This document shows, in pieces, positions 1 through 12,620 of a stretch of DNA of 64,000 nt. Every line of letters begins with the position of its first letter. Position 1 is the first letter of the stretch. Source of the stretch: Nelumbo lutea (lineage: Eukaryota; Streptophyta; Magnoliopsida; Proteales; Nelumbonaceae); NCBI GenBank assembly GCA_022828595.1, contig JAKGHH010000008.1:26404378-26468377 (forward strand). Direction: 5' to 3'. The position numbers were made by a program, and so were the translations under genes. The notes beneath the pieces are model-generated. The model was not told the origin of the DNA. It saw nothing but the letters and a program-made list of their open reading frames with translations, and did not search any database.

Positions 1-101
1 CCAGAATTGTTGCATTGCAAACCCTCTCTTTTCTCCTCTCTTCTCTTCTCTTCTCTTCTCTTCTCTCCTCTTTCACCTATCTCTGGCCGGCTACACTGTC
101 A
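1..101 (+). repeat. Copia-1 5' LTR, 3' part only
   Basis: This is the end of the left long terminal repeat of Copia-1. It matches bases 5191-5286 of the right LTR almost base for base, including the (TCTCT)n tract and the final CTGTCA. The first ~166 bp of the LTR lie left of the window. The two copies differ mainly in the number of pyrimidine repeat units. Confidence 0.9.
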
Positions 102-104
102 AGA

Positions 105-117
105 TGGTATCAGAGCA
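105..117 (+). other. Copia-1 primer-binding site
   Basis: TGGTATCAGAGCA, complementary to the 3' end of initiator methionine tRNA, starts three bases after the LTR. This is the standard copia priming site for minus-strand cDNA synthesis. Confidence 0.9.
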
Positions 118-648
118 GGAATACTGATTAAAAGAGAGCAGACCGATCAACCCTACTGTCAAGAGAAGATCGATCAACCCAAAGAATAGGTTGAACAGAC
201 TAGTAGAAAGGAAATCTGATTCTGGACTACAGAATAGCTACGACTGGTATAGTTCTCCCTCTATTTTTCTCCTCTTTACTCTCCTTGATCATGGGCCGAG
301 TGAAAACCCTATGAATCTGGGGCGGCCGAATGCTATCGAACCTGTGTAACCCTAGTTGTCTTGGATCGTGTGATCCTGTTGGTGTGTTAAGACAACTGTA
401 GGTCAATGCTGACCTGTCTTCTCGATGGTTTGAGTTGACTATAAGCAAGAAGGATCTCTCTTGCTGATTAGTGGCTGTTAGCCATTCTAGAATTCTGATA
501 GGCAGGTCTGAAACTGCCAAATATTACCTCAGTTTTGTCTAGAATTTGGTACGGTTTGTGCACAATCTAGTTGGTAAACCCTAGTATGTGGGTGTGAACT
601 GAATGGAGCATTGCTTTGTGGAGTAAGGAGGGGTCCTAAATCCGGTGT

Positions 649-3600
649 GTGGGACTGAGTAACTGTTTGACCACGTCGACTGAGAATTCTGCTACTTCAG
701 AAATCTCAAGGAGCCACAATGGAGTGAGTGGGGGAATGGATATGAGCTTTCCCATGGCTGTCATTCCCTTTGATGGTCTGAATTACCTTGAGTGGTCTAG
801 GGGGATAAAACTCTACATCACTGCTAGGGGGAGAATATGATACATCAATGGGAGAGTAAAGGAACCGAAGTATGGAAGTGCTGAGCATGATAGGTGGGAC
901 CAAGAGAACAGTATGGTGATGTCTTGGCTCTTGGTTTCAATGCTGCCACAAGTAAGGAAGACCTTTATGTGGGCTGAAACTGCTTGTGAGATATGGGAAC
1001 AAGCGAAGTCCACTTATTCAGAACAGAGACACTATGCCAAGATATATCAACTACAAGTTGAATCTTCTACTTGCAAGCAGGGGGAGAGGAGTCTCTCGAT
1101 GTACTATTCTGATTTGACATCAATATGGAAAGAACTTGATCACTATCAAAACGTGAATTGGAAGTGTGATGAAGATGCAAAAGCCTATAAGTCATTTGTA
1201 TCACAGCAACGCGTGTTTGCCTTTCTCCTAGGGCTGAATCAGTCATATGAGTCCATCAGGGTACAAATCTTGGGTAGTAAAGACTTGCCATCAGTCCAGG
1301 AGGTGTATGCCTTGGTGCAGTCAGAAGAAAGCAGAAGAAGTGTGATGAATGGTGTAGAAGGGGAGTCAGTTGCCCTAGCAGTCCGGGGAAATTCAGATAC
1401 AAATGTTGGAGGTGGTTTTAAAAGGGGTGATACTCAGAAAAAAACAGAAGATAAAAGCAAGCTTTGGTGCACTCACTGCCAGAAGACACGACACACTAAA
1501 GATACATGCTGAGATCTCCATGGAAAACCTAAATGGGCACATGATTTGGGTAAGAAGTCAGCACCGGATCAGGGCAAGAAACCAACCCAGCAGAATCAAA
1601 GAAGGTATAACTCAGCTAATCTGGCATCAACAGAGACTAGTCCTTCCGTAACTCAGGAGAGACATCCCGGTTCTGACCCTAAGGAAGATATTATCAATTC
1701 CTTCCGTGAACATTTGGAATTGTATGGTAGGACTCTCCGCCAGGTGGATTCTGGGCCTACTCTTTCTACCTCATTTGCGTCTACATCAGGTAATGCCACG
1801 ACCTTCCATGTGTCATCTCATACTACTGATTCACCTTGGATTATTGACTCTGGAGCCTCAAATCACATGACCAGTAAGTCAAATTTGTTCCAGACATATA
1901 ACCTTCTCTCTGGGAGAGATAAGGTAAGACTGGCTGATGGTTCTTTTTCTACCATAGCTGGCCGAGGCACCATATCTCTCCCACTTGGCCTTACTCTTCC
2001 AAATGTCCTGCATGTTCCGAAATTACCTATTAATTTGTTGTCCATTAGTAGTATTACTCACTCTTTGAACTGCTCAATCACCTTTTTTCCGTCTTCATGT
2101 GTGTTTTAAGATTTGACCTCGGGGAAGACGATTGGTAGAGGAAGCATGGTGGATGGTCTCTACGTGTTGGAGAATAATGCTGGTCTAGTGGCGACTGAGT
2201 CCACAAGTTCATCAAGTGAGAGTCATGCCTATTTATGGCATAGTCGTTTAGGTCATCTTTCTTTTGAGTCGTTAAAAGTTATGTTCCCAAAGTTGTTTGA
2301 GTCCTTGTCAGTGAGTCAGTTACAGTGTCAAACTTGTCAGTTGAGTAAGCATTGTAGAAGCTCTCTACCTTTAAGAAATAAAAGATCTGAATTTCCCTTT
2401 CATATTGTTTATTCTGATGTTTGGGGCCCTGTTACTCTACCTACTGCGGCTGGCTATAAGTATTTTGTTACGCTGATTGATGATTATTCTCGATACACTT
2501 GGGTTTATCCTATGCGATCTCGAGATGAAGTGCCACAAATTGTGAAAGATTTCCAACGCGTGGTGTTCACTCAGTTCCAAATGGAAATTCATATTTTCCA
2601 GTCGGACAATGCAAAGGAATATTTCCATAGTGATCTCACGAAGTTCTTTAATTCGAGTGGGTCACTTCAGCGAAGCTCTTGTGCCAGGACACCCCAACAA
2701 AATGGTGTGGCTGAACGAAAAAATCGTCATCTACTCGAAGTTGCTCGTGGCTTGCTGATTCATATGAATGTGCCAAAACAGTTCTGGATGGATGCAGTAT
2801 TGTGTGCGACATATATCATCAATCGCATGCCCTCTCGGCTACTAGAGTATAAGGCCCCACATCAGCTCCTGTTCCCTACAGCCCCGCTGTCCACCATTCC
2901 GATGCGTGTTTTTGGGTGTCGTTGTTTTGTCCACAACCTCTCACCTACTCGTGGTAAACTTGACCCTCGGGCTATTCCTTGTGTTTTTCTTGGTTACCCC
3001 TCATCTCAAAAGGGGTATCGTTGCTATGATCCCATTGCCCGCAAGTACTATGTTTCCATTGATGTCTCATTCTTTGAGAGTCAACCGTTCTTCTCGGTTT
3101 CTCCTCAGGGGGAGAGTAGGGTTGAGGAGAAATAGGCGACGACTCAGATTCAACTACCTCCTTTACCTGATCCTCCTCTGTTCCGAGTTTTCCATCGTCG
3201 TCATAAGAGCCAACAGAGTTCAAGAGCCGTGGAGCCGGACACTATGCAACCAACATCATCGGATTCACCCGAGGTAGATCCGTCTCATCAGCCAGGTACA
3301 CTTGCTCCCATTGCTCCTTTAAATGTTGATTCACATGTCCCCAATGATCTTAATATTCCTATTGCTAAGAGAAAGGGTGTTAGATCTTGTACCACTAATC
3401 ATCCTATCTCTAACTTTGTGTCCTATGAGCATGTTTCACCCTCGTACCGTGCCTTCCTCTCCTCTGTGGATAGTGTTCCCATCCCTAAGACCGTGGTAGA
3501 AGCTTTGTCAAAACCTGAATGGACAGATGCAATGCAGGAAGAAATTGATGCCTTACATAAAAATGGTACGTGGGAGTTGGTAGATCTTCCTAAAGGGAAG

Positions 3601-5017
3601 GAACCAGTGGGGTGCAAGTGGGTGTTCACAGTGAAACACAAAGCTGATGGAACTGTTGAAAGGTACAAGGCTAGACTGGTAACAAGAGGCTTCACACAGG
3701 TATATGGAGTGGACTATGCAGAGACTTTTGCCCCTATAGCGAATATGAACTCCATCCAGATTCTCCTTTCCTTGGCAGCAAATCTTGACTGGGATCTTCA
3801 CCAATTGGACATCAAGAATGCCTTCCTGAATGGTGACTTGGAAGAGGAGGTGTACATGACCCAACCCCCAGGGTTCTGTGCTAGAGGCAGTGAACAAAAG
3901 GTGTGCAGGTTGAAAAAGTCCCTATATGGATTGAAACAATCACCTCGGGCTTGGTTTAGTAAGTTCCATGTAGCAGTCCAACAAATGAGATTCAAACAAT
4001 GCCAGTCAGATCATACCTTGTTTGTAAAAAGAGGTGAAGGTAAAATTGTAGCTCTTATTGTGTATGTGGATGACATAGTGATCACAGGAGATTGGGAGGC
4101 TGAAATCCAGAGTAAAAAAATTCATAGCTACTAAATTTGAGGTGAAGGATCTAGGCCCCTTACGATACTTCCTTGGAATTGAAGTTGCCTGCTCTCACAA
4201 AGGCATCTTTATTTCCCAACGGAAGTATGTACTAGATCTACTAGAAGATACAGGCAAGTTGGGGGTAAAACCATCTGATTCACCTATTAAACCTAATCAC
4301 CATCTGGGAGACAGTCAGGGAGAGTTTTTGAAAGATGTAAAGATGTTCCAGAGACTCGTGGGGAGACTTCTGTATTTGTCTATGACCAGGCCTGATATTG
4401 CCTATGCAGTGGGTGTCCTTAGTCAATTCATGCACAGCTCGATGACAACTCACTTTGAGGCTGCAGAGAGGATCTTGAGATATCTCAAGAAGTTTTCTGG
4501 AGCTGGTTTGCTGTTCCAGAAACACAGTCACTTAAAAGTGGAAGTATATACTGATGCAGATTGGGCAGGAGCAGTCAATGACTGAAAGCCCACCAGTGGT
4601 TATTGTGCCTTTGTAGGAGGAAACCTTGTCACATGGAGAAGCAAAAAACAAAGTGTGGTGGCTAGATCTAGTGCTGAAGCAGAGTATAGAGCGATGGTTC
4701 ATGGGGTTGCGGAAATCATGTGGATAAGAAATCTGTTAGGTGAACTAGGTTTTGCAGTAAACAATCCTACTTCACTCTACTGTGACAATAAAGCAGCCAT
4801 CAATATTGCTGCTAATCTAGTTTTGCATGAAAGGACGAAACACATTGAAGTGGACAAGCATTTTATCAGAGAGAAACTTGAAAGTGGAGAAGTGTGCACA
4901 CCATATGTCAACTCGGAAGAGCAACTTGCAGATATCTTCACCAAAGGTCTTCATCATGTGCGGCACAAAGATTTGTGTGACAAGTTGGGCATGATTGACA
5001 TCTATGCTCCAACTTGA
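649..5017 (+). pseudogene. Copia-1 gag-pol polyprotein, broken
   Basis: The frame encodes a gag (UBN2-like, from about 649) with a CX2CX4HX4C zinc knuckle at ~1471-1509, an aspartic protease DSGASNHM site at ~1846, an integrase HHCC zinc finger and D-D-E core (~2230-2760), a reverse transcriptase with YVDD (~4060-4075), and RNase H ending TGA 5015-5017. It is interrupted by in-frame stops at 838-840, 1510-1512 (replacing a Trp present in Copia-2), 2107-2109, 3133-3135 and 4583-4585. There is also a frameshift near 4110-4135 just after YVDD. It cannot make a full polyprotein. The family's proteins copy element RNA into DNA and integrate it. Confidence 0.9.
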
Positions 5018-5024
5018 GGGGGAG

Positions 5025-5286
5025 TGTTGGAATAATGTTAGAATAACTTAGTTGCAGTTGTTAGGGCCTGTTTGTCCAAATTAAAGTGTTTTTTATTTCG
5101 TTTTTTATTTCGGTTATGTCTGTTATTGTACTCAGGGGCACAAGGGTCTTTTCCCTTGTTATTTTTCTGTCGCCCTAACAACTGGTGCCACCAGAACTGT
5201 TGCATTGCAAACCCTCTCTTTTCTCCTCTCTTCTCTTCTCTTCTCTTCTCTCCTCTTTCACCTATCTCTGGCCGGCTACACTGTCA
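5025..5286 (+). repeat. Copia-1 3' LTR
   Basis: 262 bp, starting TGTTGG directly after the polypurine tract and ending CTGTCA, so with TG...CA ends. Its last 96 bp are repeated at 1-101. The sequence after it (AGAGGGGACT) is flank. Confidence 0.9.
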
Positions 5287-5309
5287 AGAGGGGACTTTTG
5301 CTGAAAGCA

Positions 5310-5485
5310 TATCTATAGGCAACACATGGAAACACACTTTACATTTGAAGGGCCAAAATCGAGTCTGAGGGCACTGGGCAAACACTTTGTGTGAGTAAAA
5401 ATGTCAAAGGTTAGGCCTGTATCCAGTCTACCCCTCCTAAGGCCCCAGATAGCTGGACCAACATTGGGTAATGGCCTTTTAGAAC
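5310..5485 (+). repeat. Au-SINE-like 3' remnant
   Basis: The run from GTTAGGCCTGTATCCAGTC through CCCCTCCTAAGGCCCCAGA to ATTGGGTAATGGCCTTTT resembles the 3' half of plant Au-type SINEs (a GGCTGCGTACA ... GACCCC ... CACTGGGTACGCC pattern). Similar pieces are at 52343-52400 and 53085-53195. This is recognition by eye; no pol III A or B box could be confirmed. Confidence 0.45.
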
Positions 5486-5489
5486 AACT

Positions 5490-5965
5490 TTTATATGTTT
5501 AAAATAATGAAAAATGGGCAGATCATCTATTCCTTTATTGCCTGGTAGCTAGTGGGGTGTAACAAAATCATTTTGGCAGTCTCTTGGAGCTCGGTTGGTG
5601 TTGGACAAAATCACTTGGGAATCATTTAAAGAACTGGCAGTTAGGGGGTCTTTAATTGGAGGGGAAAAATTAGAATGCTATCCAGTAGCTGTAACTTCGT
5701 GAATTTGGAAGGAGAGAAATCTCAGGATTTTTGAAGAAAAGAGTTGTTCATGCCAGGAGCTGATTAGGAGCTTATGGGAACACTTAGATCCTGGCTATCA
5801 GTACAGGAATAATTGAAAGACATTCTTACCATGCATATTTTAATTCTGAATTGCTGTTTTATTGAAAAATGTTCAGGCTAGAGTAAGCTGACTACCTTAC
5901 ATTTTTTTTATCAGTAATGGAACTTTTTGAATGATAAAGTATATACAAGGATTAGAGCCTGGAGC
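5490..5965 (+). pseudogene. LINE-D fragment (zf-RVT to linker region)
   Basis: A short, heavily mutated stretch whose translation near 5708-5800 (ERNLRIFEEKSCSCQELI) matches the region between reverse transcriptase and RNase H in LINE-B, which reads EERNLRIFQDKERNSQDL. It is on the + strand, opposite to LINE-A and B. Stops are frequent and neither an RNase H end nor a poly(A) tail could be defined. Confidence 0.6.
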
Positions 5966-6918
5966 TGTCAATTGGGAGTGATCTGAGTGTCTGACATTTA
6001 TTTATTTATTGTTGATTAATGACAGAACTTTGTGAAAATCAATAAATGGATAAAGTGTGTGCAAGGATTAGAGCCTGGAGCTGTCAATTGGTTGGGTCTA
6101 CCCAATAGAACCAAACTGATAATGCCAATTATGGTTCTGAGTTTTGTGTCCTGATTATAATTTGACCAGGACCTGTTTTTTCTATTTCGAACTGATTAAG
6201 ACCCAAACTGATTATGTACTCAATATTGTATAAGGGTCTCATGGTTTTCTTGTAAACTTTGTTATATTTTATGTCTAAAGGGGTAAATTTCATACACTAT
6301 ATGAGATAATTTTAGTTAAAGAAATACTTGTTTTATCAACATATAAGCATTTTGGTATTTACTGGCACTTTTATTAAGGTTATATTTATCAAAAATGAAA
6401 TTCCAAGTTGTCATATTATAGGTAATTATAAATGTCAAGTATAATCTGGTCTAATTGGGTCTGAATCAATTATCCCGATTAATAATTGGTTTAGTTCTGG
6501 TTCTGAGTTGTTCCCAATTATAAATGGGTCAGGACCATTCCATGCTGACCCAAACCCAATCTGATCCATCGACAGGTGACAGCTCTATACAGCTCCAATT
6601 ATAGGTCGGACCAGCTACCTATCCCAAATAAGAAGTATTACAGCTGTACCTGACTTTTTTGTACAGTGACTCAAAGCCATTTTTCTTGAAAAGGATACTG
6701 CTTATCCCTTTTTATTGGTAATGATCAGCTTTTTATTTTTTTATTTTTTATTTTTAAAGAAGAAGATAATAAGAATTACAAGGTGAAGCATCATCCTCCC
6801 CAATAATAATGAAGATAAAGAGGTAGACCTGTGCTACTCACCCCCATATGATACAATATTCCAGTGTCCCATTCCCAAAACCCTCCTCTAATCTAAGGGA
6901 TGAAATCCCCGGTACAAG
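5966..6918. repeat. AT-rich intronic stretch with a hAT-like repeat
   Basis: It holds no gene. From ~6077 (GGAGCTGTCAATTGG) to ~6582 (GGTGACAGCTCTA) the ends are inverted repeats around AGAGCTGTCA, as in many plant hAT-type non-autonomous elements. The interior has degenerate GGTCTGAATC / GACCCAAA words. A 30-bp direct repeat (5946-5975 and 6062-6091) overlaps the left end. No convincing 8-bp target duplication was found. The rest, 6590-6918, shows nothing recognisable. Confidence 0.4.
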
Positions 6919-6937
6919 GCCTATCGTCTTATCTGTT
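6919..6937. repeat. LINE-A target-site duplication (3' side)
   Basis: The 19-bp GCCTATCGTCTTATCTGTT abuts the LINE poly(A) (T-run on this strand) and is repeated exactly at 13343-13361. Confidence 0.93.
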
Positions 6938-7070
6938 TTTTTTTTTTTATGAATGAATATAATTTATTAATTCAGAAAAGGCAGTACAGGGAACTCAAAA
7001 GAGGCACGAGCTGTTACCTCTTCAGGGCAGTATTACATCAAATAAAAAACAGAATTAGTCATAAACACAA

Positions 7071-8890
7071 TTACAAAGCAGCCCAAAATAAATGTTCCCT
7101 ATTTGCCCCCTGCTTAGCTAATCCATCCACTAAGGTGTTTGCTGATCTTCCCTCCCAACAAAAGGTAACTGTCATATTTCTTGCAAACCAGTCGACTTTC
7201 ATTAATAAATATTTGTGTCGCCACATGGCTGAAGTTGGATCTGTCAGCCATCCCACAACAATTTGAGAGTGTCCTTCAACTACCAAATGTTGAACTCCTA
7301 ATTGTTCTGCAATCTGAATACCTTGTACCGCCGCCAAAATCTCTCCTAATCCCACAGGACCTGAAAATAAGGCTAATATATTGCTCTCCGTATCTTTTAG
7401 CACCCCTGCTATTCCCGATGGGCCTGGGTTTCCTTGGCTGCTACCATAAAAAATCAGCTTTACCCATCCTTCAGGCGGAGGGGTCCACACTGCAGAAACC
7501 CTGTCCTTCCTTGTATGGCTGCTAGCCAACACTAACCAATTTCTCCAAAAATCATCAAAGGAAAAAGTATGAAAGAGATCCATAGTTCTCAGCCAATGAA
7601 TGGCCCTAGTTAAGATGCAATCCTCAACAGCCTGAGTGCTTCTTTTCTTTCCTTGAATATTCTTGCATTCCTTTCTTCTCAAAATGTCCACAATGCGGCT
7701 GCTCTAATACATCTCCACATCATTTTTCCGTTTTTTGTAGGCCACACAAAAAAATAAGGATAGAATAGCTGACTTAAATCCGTGGACACATTTCACCTTC
7801 ACCCAAACAAAGAAAAAATCCAACTCCAAATGGCTCTAGAAAAGGAACAAGATACAAGTAGATGAGAGCAATCCTCCCCATTAGCTCTGTAAAGTACACA
7901 CCAGTGATTGGATAAACACATGAAAGGCCTTTTCTTTTGCGAGCAGTCCAAGGTATTAGTCTTTCTATAAAGCACCTCCCAGCAGAAAATAACAATTTTG
8001 GTGGAACAGGTCTAAACTAAATCTTGGTCGAAAAACCCCATTGACTTGGGGAGGAGGAAAGGGACTTAAAAAAAGAAGCACAAGAGAAGTGCCCTTTTGG
8101 ATTAGGGGACCATAATCTCACATCCAAACTAAGAGGGTCCAAAAAGACACTGCCAAGAAAAGACAACAGATCTGAGACACTGTTAAGTTCATCATCCCTC
8201 AAACCTCTCTGAAAGCCAAAATCCCAAGTTAAGGATGAAGGTGAAATAGGAGATGGAAGAAAATGAGAAATAACTTTTTCCTTGTAAAGGGAGATAGAAA
8301 AAAGAGAAGGGAATTGGTCCTTTAGAGCAGCAGTCCCCACCCAATTGTCTTCCCAAAATAAAACAAGGTTACCGGAATTGACATCATACCTGACAAAGTT
8401 GAGAAATTGAGGGAGGATACTTTGGATTGCTTTCCAAGGAGATGCCAACGTTGCTTGTCTTGATACACCTGCATCCCATCCGTTTTTCAGTCTTCCATGT
8501 ATACTAGCTATCACTTCATGCCACAACCTCTCTCTTTCTCTAGGCCACCTCCACAACCATTTTTCTAATAGGGCTTTATTCTTGAGAGTTAACCTACCTT
8601 ACCCTAGTCCACCTTTCTCTTTGCTCCTACAAACTATTCCCCAATTAATTAAATGATCTTTCTTTTCCTCCCTTGGCTCCCAAAGAAAATTTCTCATTAA
8701 CCTCTCCAGCTTCTTAGCCTCCCTATTAGGTATCCTTAAAATGGACAAGAAGTAGACCGGTAGGTTTGCTAGGGTTGCTCTCAATAAAGTCACTCTACCC
8801 CCTATAGAGATATAGTTTCTTTTCCAAGCCGCTAACCTTTTCTCAAAATTTTCCAAAACTAGATTCCAAAAACTACTTTCTCTTGGGTTA
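7071..8890 (-). pseudogene. LINE-A ORF2 C-terminal part: zf-RVT and RNase H
   Basis: Three open pieces (8856-8599, 8556-8017, 7691-7071) in different frames cover the post-RT region and RNase H. RNase H is recognised by KLIFYGSSQGNPGPSG (the first catalytic Asp appears replaced by Tyr), then VEGHSQIVVGWL and DGLAKQGANREHLFW at the end. Frameshifts and stops near 8600 and between 7700 and 8010 make it non-coding. In this LINE class RNase H removes the RNA template. Confidence 0.85.
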
Positions 8891-9096
8891 GCCCCTAGAG
8901 GGAGACCTAGGTACTACAAGGGCCAAGAAGAAACAGGACAACCTAGACAATTTGCCACAGACTGAATAATCCCCTCATTCATATTGACACCAACTACACA
9001 ACTCTTATCCAGATTTATCTTCAAATTGGAGACCTTCTCAAAATGTTGTAACAATGCTCTAAGGTTCCTCACTTTTTGCTTGTCACCTCCTTCACA

Positions 9097-9111
9097 AAAT
9101 ATTATGATATT
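9097..9111. repeat. LINE-B target-site duplication (3' side)
   Basis: AAATATTATGATATT (15 bp), repeated exactly at 12621-12635. It is LINE-A sequence on both sides. Confidence 0.93.
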
Positions 9112-12100
9112 TTTTATGAATAATAATAAGTTTATTGATTCAGAAGAAAATTAGAGTGAGTTCATACATCATCCCAGTGAGAGGCGCGAGCTGCAACCCC
9201 TCCTTGAAACTTACAAGTAAACTAGGAAAGAAAAACAAGAATCACAACTGCGCCCAAAATAATTCTTCCCTATTTACCCCTTGCTTAGCTAACACATCTA
9301 ACAAGGTATTTGCTGATCTCCCCACCCATTGTATAGTGACCAACATATTCCTTGTCAACCAACTAAATTTCTTCATTTCATTCTTGTATCGCCACATAGC
9401 CTCTTCATAATTTTTCAACCAACCCACCACCACTTTGGAATCCCCCTCGATTATTAGTTGTTGTACCCCCAGCTGGTTTGCAAATTGGACCCCTTGTACA
9501 GCAGCTAAAAGTTCTGCCCTGATGGAATTCCCAATTCCCAAAGGACCCGAGTAGAGCAACAAAATCTCTCCCTTCTCATTTCTCAAAGCACCCCCCACTC
9601 CGAATAATCCTAGATTACCTATGCTGCTTCCATCAAAGTTCAACTTAATTGAGCCTTCGGGTGGAGGAGACCAGCTTGTAATTGATTTGGCCTTTAAAGA
9701 TGAACACTTTGCTACTACTGACCAATTTCTCCAAATGTCATTAAAGGAGAATTGATGAAAGATTTTCAAGGTCTTCAGCCAATGTATTGCCCTGTTTAAC
9801 ACACAATCTTTCAAATCTTGGCTGTTCCTTTCCTTATCTTGAAAAATTCTGAGATTCCTCTCTTCCCAAAGAGTCCAAGTCAAGGCAGCACGAGCACATC
9901 TCCACATAATTCTCCACAGCACGAGCATGTGAACTTCTGCTAGTAGACTCCAACTACCCCCAAACAACGAAAGTAGCCAAGCCCAAAGGTCTGCAGAAAA
10001 GGGACAAGATACTAATAGATGGTAACAATCCTCACCGTGAGCTCTACAGAGGATACACCAATTAGGAGAAATACAGAGAAAAGGTCTTCTCTTTTGTAGG
10101 TTGTCTAAAGTGTTTACTTTCCCATGGAAAACTTCCCAACAAAAAGCCATAATTTTTGGGGGGACTGGCATACACCAAATTTCTTTTGACGAAAAGGGTT
10201 GGTGAGTAGAAAGTTGAGAGATGGACTTGAAAAAAGAAGCACAAGTGAAGGTTCCATTGGGTCTAGGAGTCCAAACCCTCTTATCTGGCTTGGAGGGATC
10301 CAAACAAACTTGATTAAGACACCCAAGCAAAAAAGAAAGAAACTCAATTTCAGCATCCCTAAGTCCTCTACGAAAACCAAAATCCCAAGTAGGATCTAAG
10401 GGTGTTCCCAAGGGTGAAACAAATTTTGAGACCACCTCTTTTTTGTACAAAGAAATAGAAAAAAGCGAGGGGAACAAATCCTTTAACGGTGAGTCTCCTA
10501 CCCAAATATCCTCCCAAAAAAGGATAGAGTTGCTAGAACAAACTTCATACCTGATAAAATTGAGGAATTGAGGAAGGGTGTTGTGAATAGCCTTCTAAGG
10601 TGTTGCTAGGTTAGCTTGCCTCGATATACCAGCATCCCATCCATTCTCTGACCTCCCATGAATGCTTCCCACCACCTCATGCCACAATCTCTCTCTTTCC
10701 AAAGGCCATCTCCACAACCATTTCCCTAATAGAGCTTGATTCTTTCTAGTTACCCTCCCAATTCCCAAACCCCCCTCTTCTTTACTTCTGCACACAATTT
10801 CCCAATTAACCAAGTGATCATTTTTCTCTTGTCCCGGCTCCCATAAGAAGTCTCTCATCAACTTCTCTACCTTCCTAGCTTCCCTAACTGGTATCCTAAA
10901 GACAAACAAATAATAGGTAGGTAAGTTAGCCATGGTAGCTCTTATTAGGGTAATTCTTCCTCCTAAAGAGATATAGTTCCTCTTCCATGAGACTAATCTC
11001 TTCTCAAAATTTTCTAACACTAGGGTCCAAAATCTACTCTCCCTAGGATTTGCCCCTAAAGGAAGCTCTAAATATGACATAGGCCAAGCAGAGGTGGAAC
11101 ACTCAAGACACTCCGCAATAGCCTCGACCTCCCCTACCTCCAAATTTATACCTGCTACGCAACTCTTTTCCAGATTTATTCTCAAATTAGAGACAATTTC
11201 AAATCCTTTTATTAGCACCTTTAGGTTTGCTACCTTTTCACTAAGACCTCCTTCACAAAAAATCATTAGGTCATCTACAAACTGAAGGTGGGTGACGGGG
11301 ACTTGGTGTCTCCCTATTCTCCAACCCCTAATGGCATCTTCGCTGTCAGCCTTAGTAATGATCCTACTAATCACATCAGCTACTAAGGTAAAAAGGAATG
11401 GTGAAAGTGGATCCCCTTGCCTGACACCCCTGCAAGCTGGAAAAAAATCCCTCACTGTACCATTTACCAGAATAGAGTAGTGACAAGTACTGATACACCC
11501 AAAGATCCAACTACACCACTTGTCCCCAAATCCACCATTTCACATAACCTCTAATAGAAACTCCCAGTCCACCAAATCATAGGCCTTTTCAAGATCCAAT
11601 TTACAAATGAATCCTTTCCTACTAGACCTTTTCATTTCCTCCACACACTCATTCGCAATTAAGATCTGATTTGTTATTTGTCGCCCTTGGATGAAAGCCC
11701 CCTGAGTTTCACTAATGATGGTAGGGAGGACTGTTTTGATCCTCAATGAAAGCACTTTAGCCAAAATTTTATAGATGCTTATCACCAGACTAATAGGCCT
11801 ATAATCTTTTGGGTGGTTGGCATCATTCTTCTTAGGTATCAAGGCCAAAAATGTGGCATTAATTCTAGGGCTTATAGTGTGATTGTCTACAAATTCCTTA
11901 AAGACTTCAGTTAGATCCTCTTTCAACACCTCCCAACAGTCTTGATAAAAACCCATTGTAAAGCCATCTGGACCTGGAGCCTTGGATCTATCCATTAGAA
12001 AGACAACTTTCTTAATCTCTTCTTCTTCGAAATCCCTTTCCAGCCACCTTGCCACTCCTTCATCAATTCTTGGCCAATCCACCCTTTCCATGATTGTTCT

Positions 12101-12620
12101 CTCACTCAAAGGCCTTCTACAAATCGATTTGAAGTGGTCCACAAATTTTCTGGCTATGTCATCCTGGTTGGTAATCACCTCCTCTCCTATCTCTAGCTTG
12201 GTCACAAAATTCTTTCTTTGTCTCCCATTTGCCAAATCATGGAAGAATCTAGTGTTCCCATTGCCTTCCTTAATCCACTTGTGTCTATGTTTTTGTCTCC
12301 AACTGATTTCTTCCCTCAATAACACTTCTTCCAACTCCTTAACACCGTGTCCTCCTTAGTCAGCCCATTGTGATATTCCTTTACATCCAAATTCTCTATT
12401 CGAGAGATTAGGCCCAATTTTTGCTCCTCAATTCTACCAAACTGATATCTATTCCACTCTTTTATTTTGGCTCTCAACCTTTTTAATTTCTTGTGGAACT
12501 TGATCCCCTTCCATCTTACCCCCCTCTCCTCCTCACCCCACCACTCCTTCACTTTTTTCACAAAATCTGGATGGGTAAGCCACATATTTTCGAATCTAAA
12601 AGGCAAATGGAAGGTCAAAC
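9112..12620 (-). mobile_element. LINE-B, L1-type, 5'-truncated, inserted in LINE-A
   Basis: 3.5 kb between two copies of a 15-bp duplication of LINE-A sequence. The 3' end is the short A-rich tail at 9112-9120 (T-rich on the + strand). The 5' end is truncated between the endonuclease and the reverse transcriptase, so no endonuclease is present. It belongs to the same family as LINE-A. Confidence 0.95.
9242..12618 (-). pseudogene. LINE-B ORF2: linker, reverse transcriptase, zf-RVT, RNase H
   Basis: Read leftwards. 12618-12316 has RFENMWLTHPDFVKKVKEWW, the segment that follows the missing endonuclease. 12334-11540 has the RT fingers and palm with [16 protein letters not shown] and KLDLEKAYD. 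11455-10595 has RQGDPLSPFLF and the catalytic FVDD. 10477-9242 has zf-RVT (FTCASFFK) and RNase H with KLNFDGSS, RAELLAAVQG, EGDSKVVVGW and the end AKQGVNREELFWAQL. Open pieces are long but separated by a frameshift near 12320-12350 and breaks at ~11455-11540 and ~10480-10595. It is the best preserved LINE copy here and is antisense to RPOT. Confidence 0.9.

Larger units (their letters stand above)
102..5024 (+). mobile_element. Ty1/copia LTR retrotransposon Copia-1, internal region
   Basis: The internal region runs from the primer-binding site to the polypurine tract (GAGGGGGAG, 5016-5024). The domain order gag, protease, integrase, reverse transcriptase, RNase H identifies the Ty1/copia superfamily. 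The element is in sense orientation to the RPOT gene and probably lies in one of its introns. It is closely related to Copia-2 (37016-43305) in coding sequence but has a different LTR. The left target-site duplication is outside the window, so insertion cannot be proven at the junctions. Confidence 0.92.
6938..9111 (-). mobile_element. LINE-A, 3' segment
   Basis: This is the downstream part of an L1-type plant LINE on the - strand. Its tail is the T-run at 6938-6949. Reading leftwards from 9111 it encodes the end of the reverse transcriptase thumb, the zf-RVT region and a C-terminal RNase H. It joins the segment 12621-13342, from which it is separated by LINE-B. The whole element is 5'-truncated inside the reverse transcriptase. 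Confidence 0.93.

Noticed and set aside
227..520. 97-codon - strand ORF
   Set aside because: Antisense to the Copia-1 leader; no protein-like features.
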